Notes under the pieces: model-generated
The model's database searches: none
What the model was told of the DNA's origin: nothing
Seen by the model: the letters and a program-made list of their open reading frames with translations, nothing else
Program-made: the position numbers and the translations under genes
Part shown: piece by piece, positions 13,155 through 14,457 of the stretch
Numbering within the stretch: position 1 is the stretch's first letter
Layout of the letters: each line of letters starts with the position of its first letter
Assembly (NCBI GenBank): GCA_030606095.1
Contig: JAUWHC010000023.1
Coordinates: 1-14,457 of the forward strand
Origin: Promethearchaeota archaeon
Lineage (GTDB): Archaea > Asgardarchaeota > Lokiarchaeia > Sigyniarchaeales > SOKP01
Length of the DNA: 14,457 nucleotides
Direction of reading: 5' to 3'

Positions 13155-14276
13155 TTAATATGAATCCTTCGGCTTGATCTCTATGGATGTTGCTTCGCTA
13201 CACTGAATTGTCGCAATCAGATGTGATAATCTACTGATTTGTGCTTTTATGGAAAAATTAGAGCCCCATTTATTATAGATACACCTTAAGGCAAATCCCA
13301 TGAGAAGTATTATTGTTGATATATAAATCCAAATGTTAAATGAATACAAACTATCTAAAAATAGAAAATATAACAAATTATGTAAGAGGTATACTGTAAA
13401 GGAGTAATAAGAAAAATAATAGAGAAATCGGTAACTTTTTTGAGTATTAAGCATCCCAATTTCTTCTATTCCCAATATAAACGCAAAAATTATTAATTCA
13501 AGTCCTAAAGAATAAAAAAACCAAGAAAATGTTCGATGATGTAAAAAGTTTGGAAATTGAAAGATAACACCAAATACTATCAAAATTACTCCTAATATTA
13601 ATGAAGGAATTAAAAAATTTCTTTTAAATACTTCTCTATCAACCATTTTATTATCGTCTTTATATAACTCGTAAAGAACATCTCCTATAACAGTACCTAT
13701 AACAAAAAACGTAAAAAACGATAATATCGGGTCCAATTCCAAATTATTGTACAATGCATAATACATAACGCCAAAAAGATTATTTTGACCAACATATCCC
13801 AATAAAAAACTTAATAATAATTGATTAAGAAACAATAAACTCATTCCAAAACAGATTCTAAATAACTTCGATGTTTTAAACAACGGCCAAATCATAATAA
13901 GAGAAAATGAAATAGTAAGAAGAATAGTCCAATTCCATATTAGCGATAGATCGTTAAACATTATAGCAACAAACGTGTTATAAAGCAAAGATATCATTAA
14001 AATAAAAAAAGCTCGAAGGAAATACTCGTTTCTTAGAGTTTTTCTACTGTAAGATTTCGATATTTCAGCCTTTTTAGTTCTGCCTCTATATGATAAAATT
14101 GCACTTGCTCCAGAAATAAATAAAAAAGCTCCCGATCCTAAAGGATCTGCTATTCCTCTATATATATCAAAGAACCACATGCTCTCTTGAGTAAGGTACC
14201 ACTCTGTCAAATGGCCCACGATCATGTGTAACATGCTTAATCCGCGCAGTATATCGATAGATTTAAATCTTTTCAA
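13155..14276 (-). CDS. Multi-membrane acyltransferase, heparan-alpha-glucosaminide N-acetyltransferase/DUF1624 type (copy B)
   Basis: This 373-residue protein is colinear with copy A along its length: KSIDILRGLSMLHMIVGH (4-21), GSGAFLFISGASAILSYRGR (47-66), FFVIGTVIGDVLYE (190-203) and FSYYSFTVYLLHN (288-300) occupy the same positions, and both His residues are kept. The two are clearly paralogues. The start is a TTG at 14276: an in-frame TAA lies directly upstream, and the conserved KRFKSIDILRG begins at the second codon, so no ATG can serve. A GGGGAT run about eight bases before it may be the ribosome binding site. The C terminus differs from copy A (QCSEATSIEIKPKDSY). It is followed by a 158-bp gap before the small gene. 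The acceptor substrate is unknown. Confidence 0.85.
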   Translation of the reverse strand: MKRFKSIDILRGLSMLHMIVGHLTEWYLTQESMWFFDIYRGIADPLGSGAFLFISGASAILSYRGRTKKAEISKSYSRKTLRNEYFLRAFFILMISLLYNTFVAIMFNDLSLIWNWTILLTISFSLIMIWPLFKTSKLFRICFGMSLLFLNQLLLSFLLGYVGQNNLFGVMYYALYNNLELDPILSFFTFFVIGTVIGDVLYELYKDDNKMVDREVFKRNFLIPSLILGVILIVFGVIFQFPNFLHHRTFSWFFYSLGLELIIFAFILGIEEIGMLNTQKSYRFLYYFSYYSFTVYLLHNLLYFLFLDSLYSFNIWIYISTIILLMGFALRCIYNKWGSNFSIKAQISRLSHLIATIQCSEATSIEIKPKDSY

Positions 14277-14386
14277 TTACAATATCCCCAAAGCTCCAAG
14301 TCATATAGATAGAAACAATTTTTAAAATTTTTTTAAAACGGTAATTTGATGAAATTATTCAAAAGTATTAAATTTTTCAGATATAA

Positions 14387-14457
14387 CTAACAATTTCTTA
14401 TTTCATTAATCAACCGAATAGATTCTTTAAGTGGGATTTCACCGCGTAACACTTTTT
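14387..14457 (-). CDS. Possible C-terminal end of a gene cut by the right edge
   Basis: On the minus strand one frame is open from the window edge to a TAG at 14387-14389 and reads KVLRGEIPLKESIRLINEIR, then Asn-Cys. The amphipathic, balanced composition looks like a real protein end, and the base composition rises locally above the AT-rich flank that follows. Only about 22 residues are visible, so no family can be named, and chance is possible. Confidence 0.35.
   Translation of the reverse strand, partial: KVLRGEIPLKESIRLINEIRNC

Overview
The window is AT-rich, with long A and T tracts, and reads as chromosome of an Asgard archaeon, most likely of the Lokiarchaeia. This placement is inference from protein content. 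The strongest clue is a 70-residue protein at 12784-12996 that matches, from my recollection, the N-terminal half of a small domain common in Lokiarchaeal proteomes. Supporting clues are an archaeal-type NusA-like KH protein, TATA-like boxes about 20-30 nt upstream of several start codons (as expected for leaderless transcripts), and T tracts placed like archaeal terminators. No rRNA or tRNA gene was seen.

Region 1 (1-6759, + strand) is an oligopeptide/dipeptide ABC importer locus. It holds the C-terminal part of a family 5 substrate-binding protein cut by the left edge, a hairpin and T10 tract, two unrecognised genes (one soluble, one with four membrane segments), then two permeases (DppB-like, DppC-like) and two ATPases (DppD-like, DppF-like). 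Both ATPases keep all nucleotide-binding motifs and the C-terminal four-cysteine set of this subfamily. The DppD-like subunit carries an extra charged insertion of about 55-60 residues.

Region 2 (6760-8904) is a complete insertion sequence of the IS1634 type: 2133 bp, 16-bp perfect terminal inverted repeats, a 6-bp target duplication (TCTAAA) and an intact 572-codon DDE transposase. It sits directly after the stop codon of the last transporter gene, in the same orientation. It has pushed what looks like the operon's own T-rich terminator 2.1 kb downstream. A 12-bp inverted repeat ends just before the transposase start and could fold in read-through transcripts.

Region 3 (9056-11647) holds a DUF362 protein (+), a TlyA-type S4/FtsJ rRNA 2'-O-methyltransferase (-) that meets it tail to tail in a 4-nt overlap, and, divergent from tlyA, a small two-KH-domain protein resembling archaeal NusA with a degenerate first KH motif.

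Region 4 (11637-14457, - strand) holds two colinear paralogues of a multi-membrane acyltransferase (heparan-alpha-glucosaminide N-acetyltransferase/DUF1624 type, TmAT superfamily). The truncated Lokiarchaeal module lies between them, and the C-terminal end of another minus-strand reading frame may enter from the right edge.

The importer is a coherent functional unit for peptide uptake. The TlyA and NusA-like genes are both RNA-related and share a divergent promoter region. The rest looks like ordinary single genes. I found no CRISPR array, toxin-antitoxin pair or obvious defence island. The most unusual points are the very clean IS insertion, the degenerate NusA-like protein, the DppD insertion, the two genes between the binding protein and the permeases, and the acyltransferase duplication around a half-domain.
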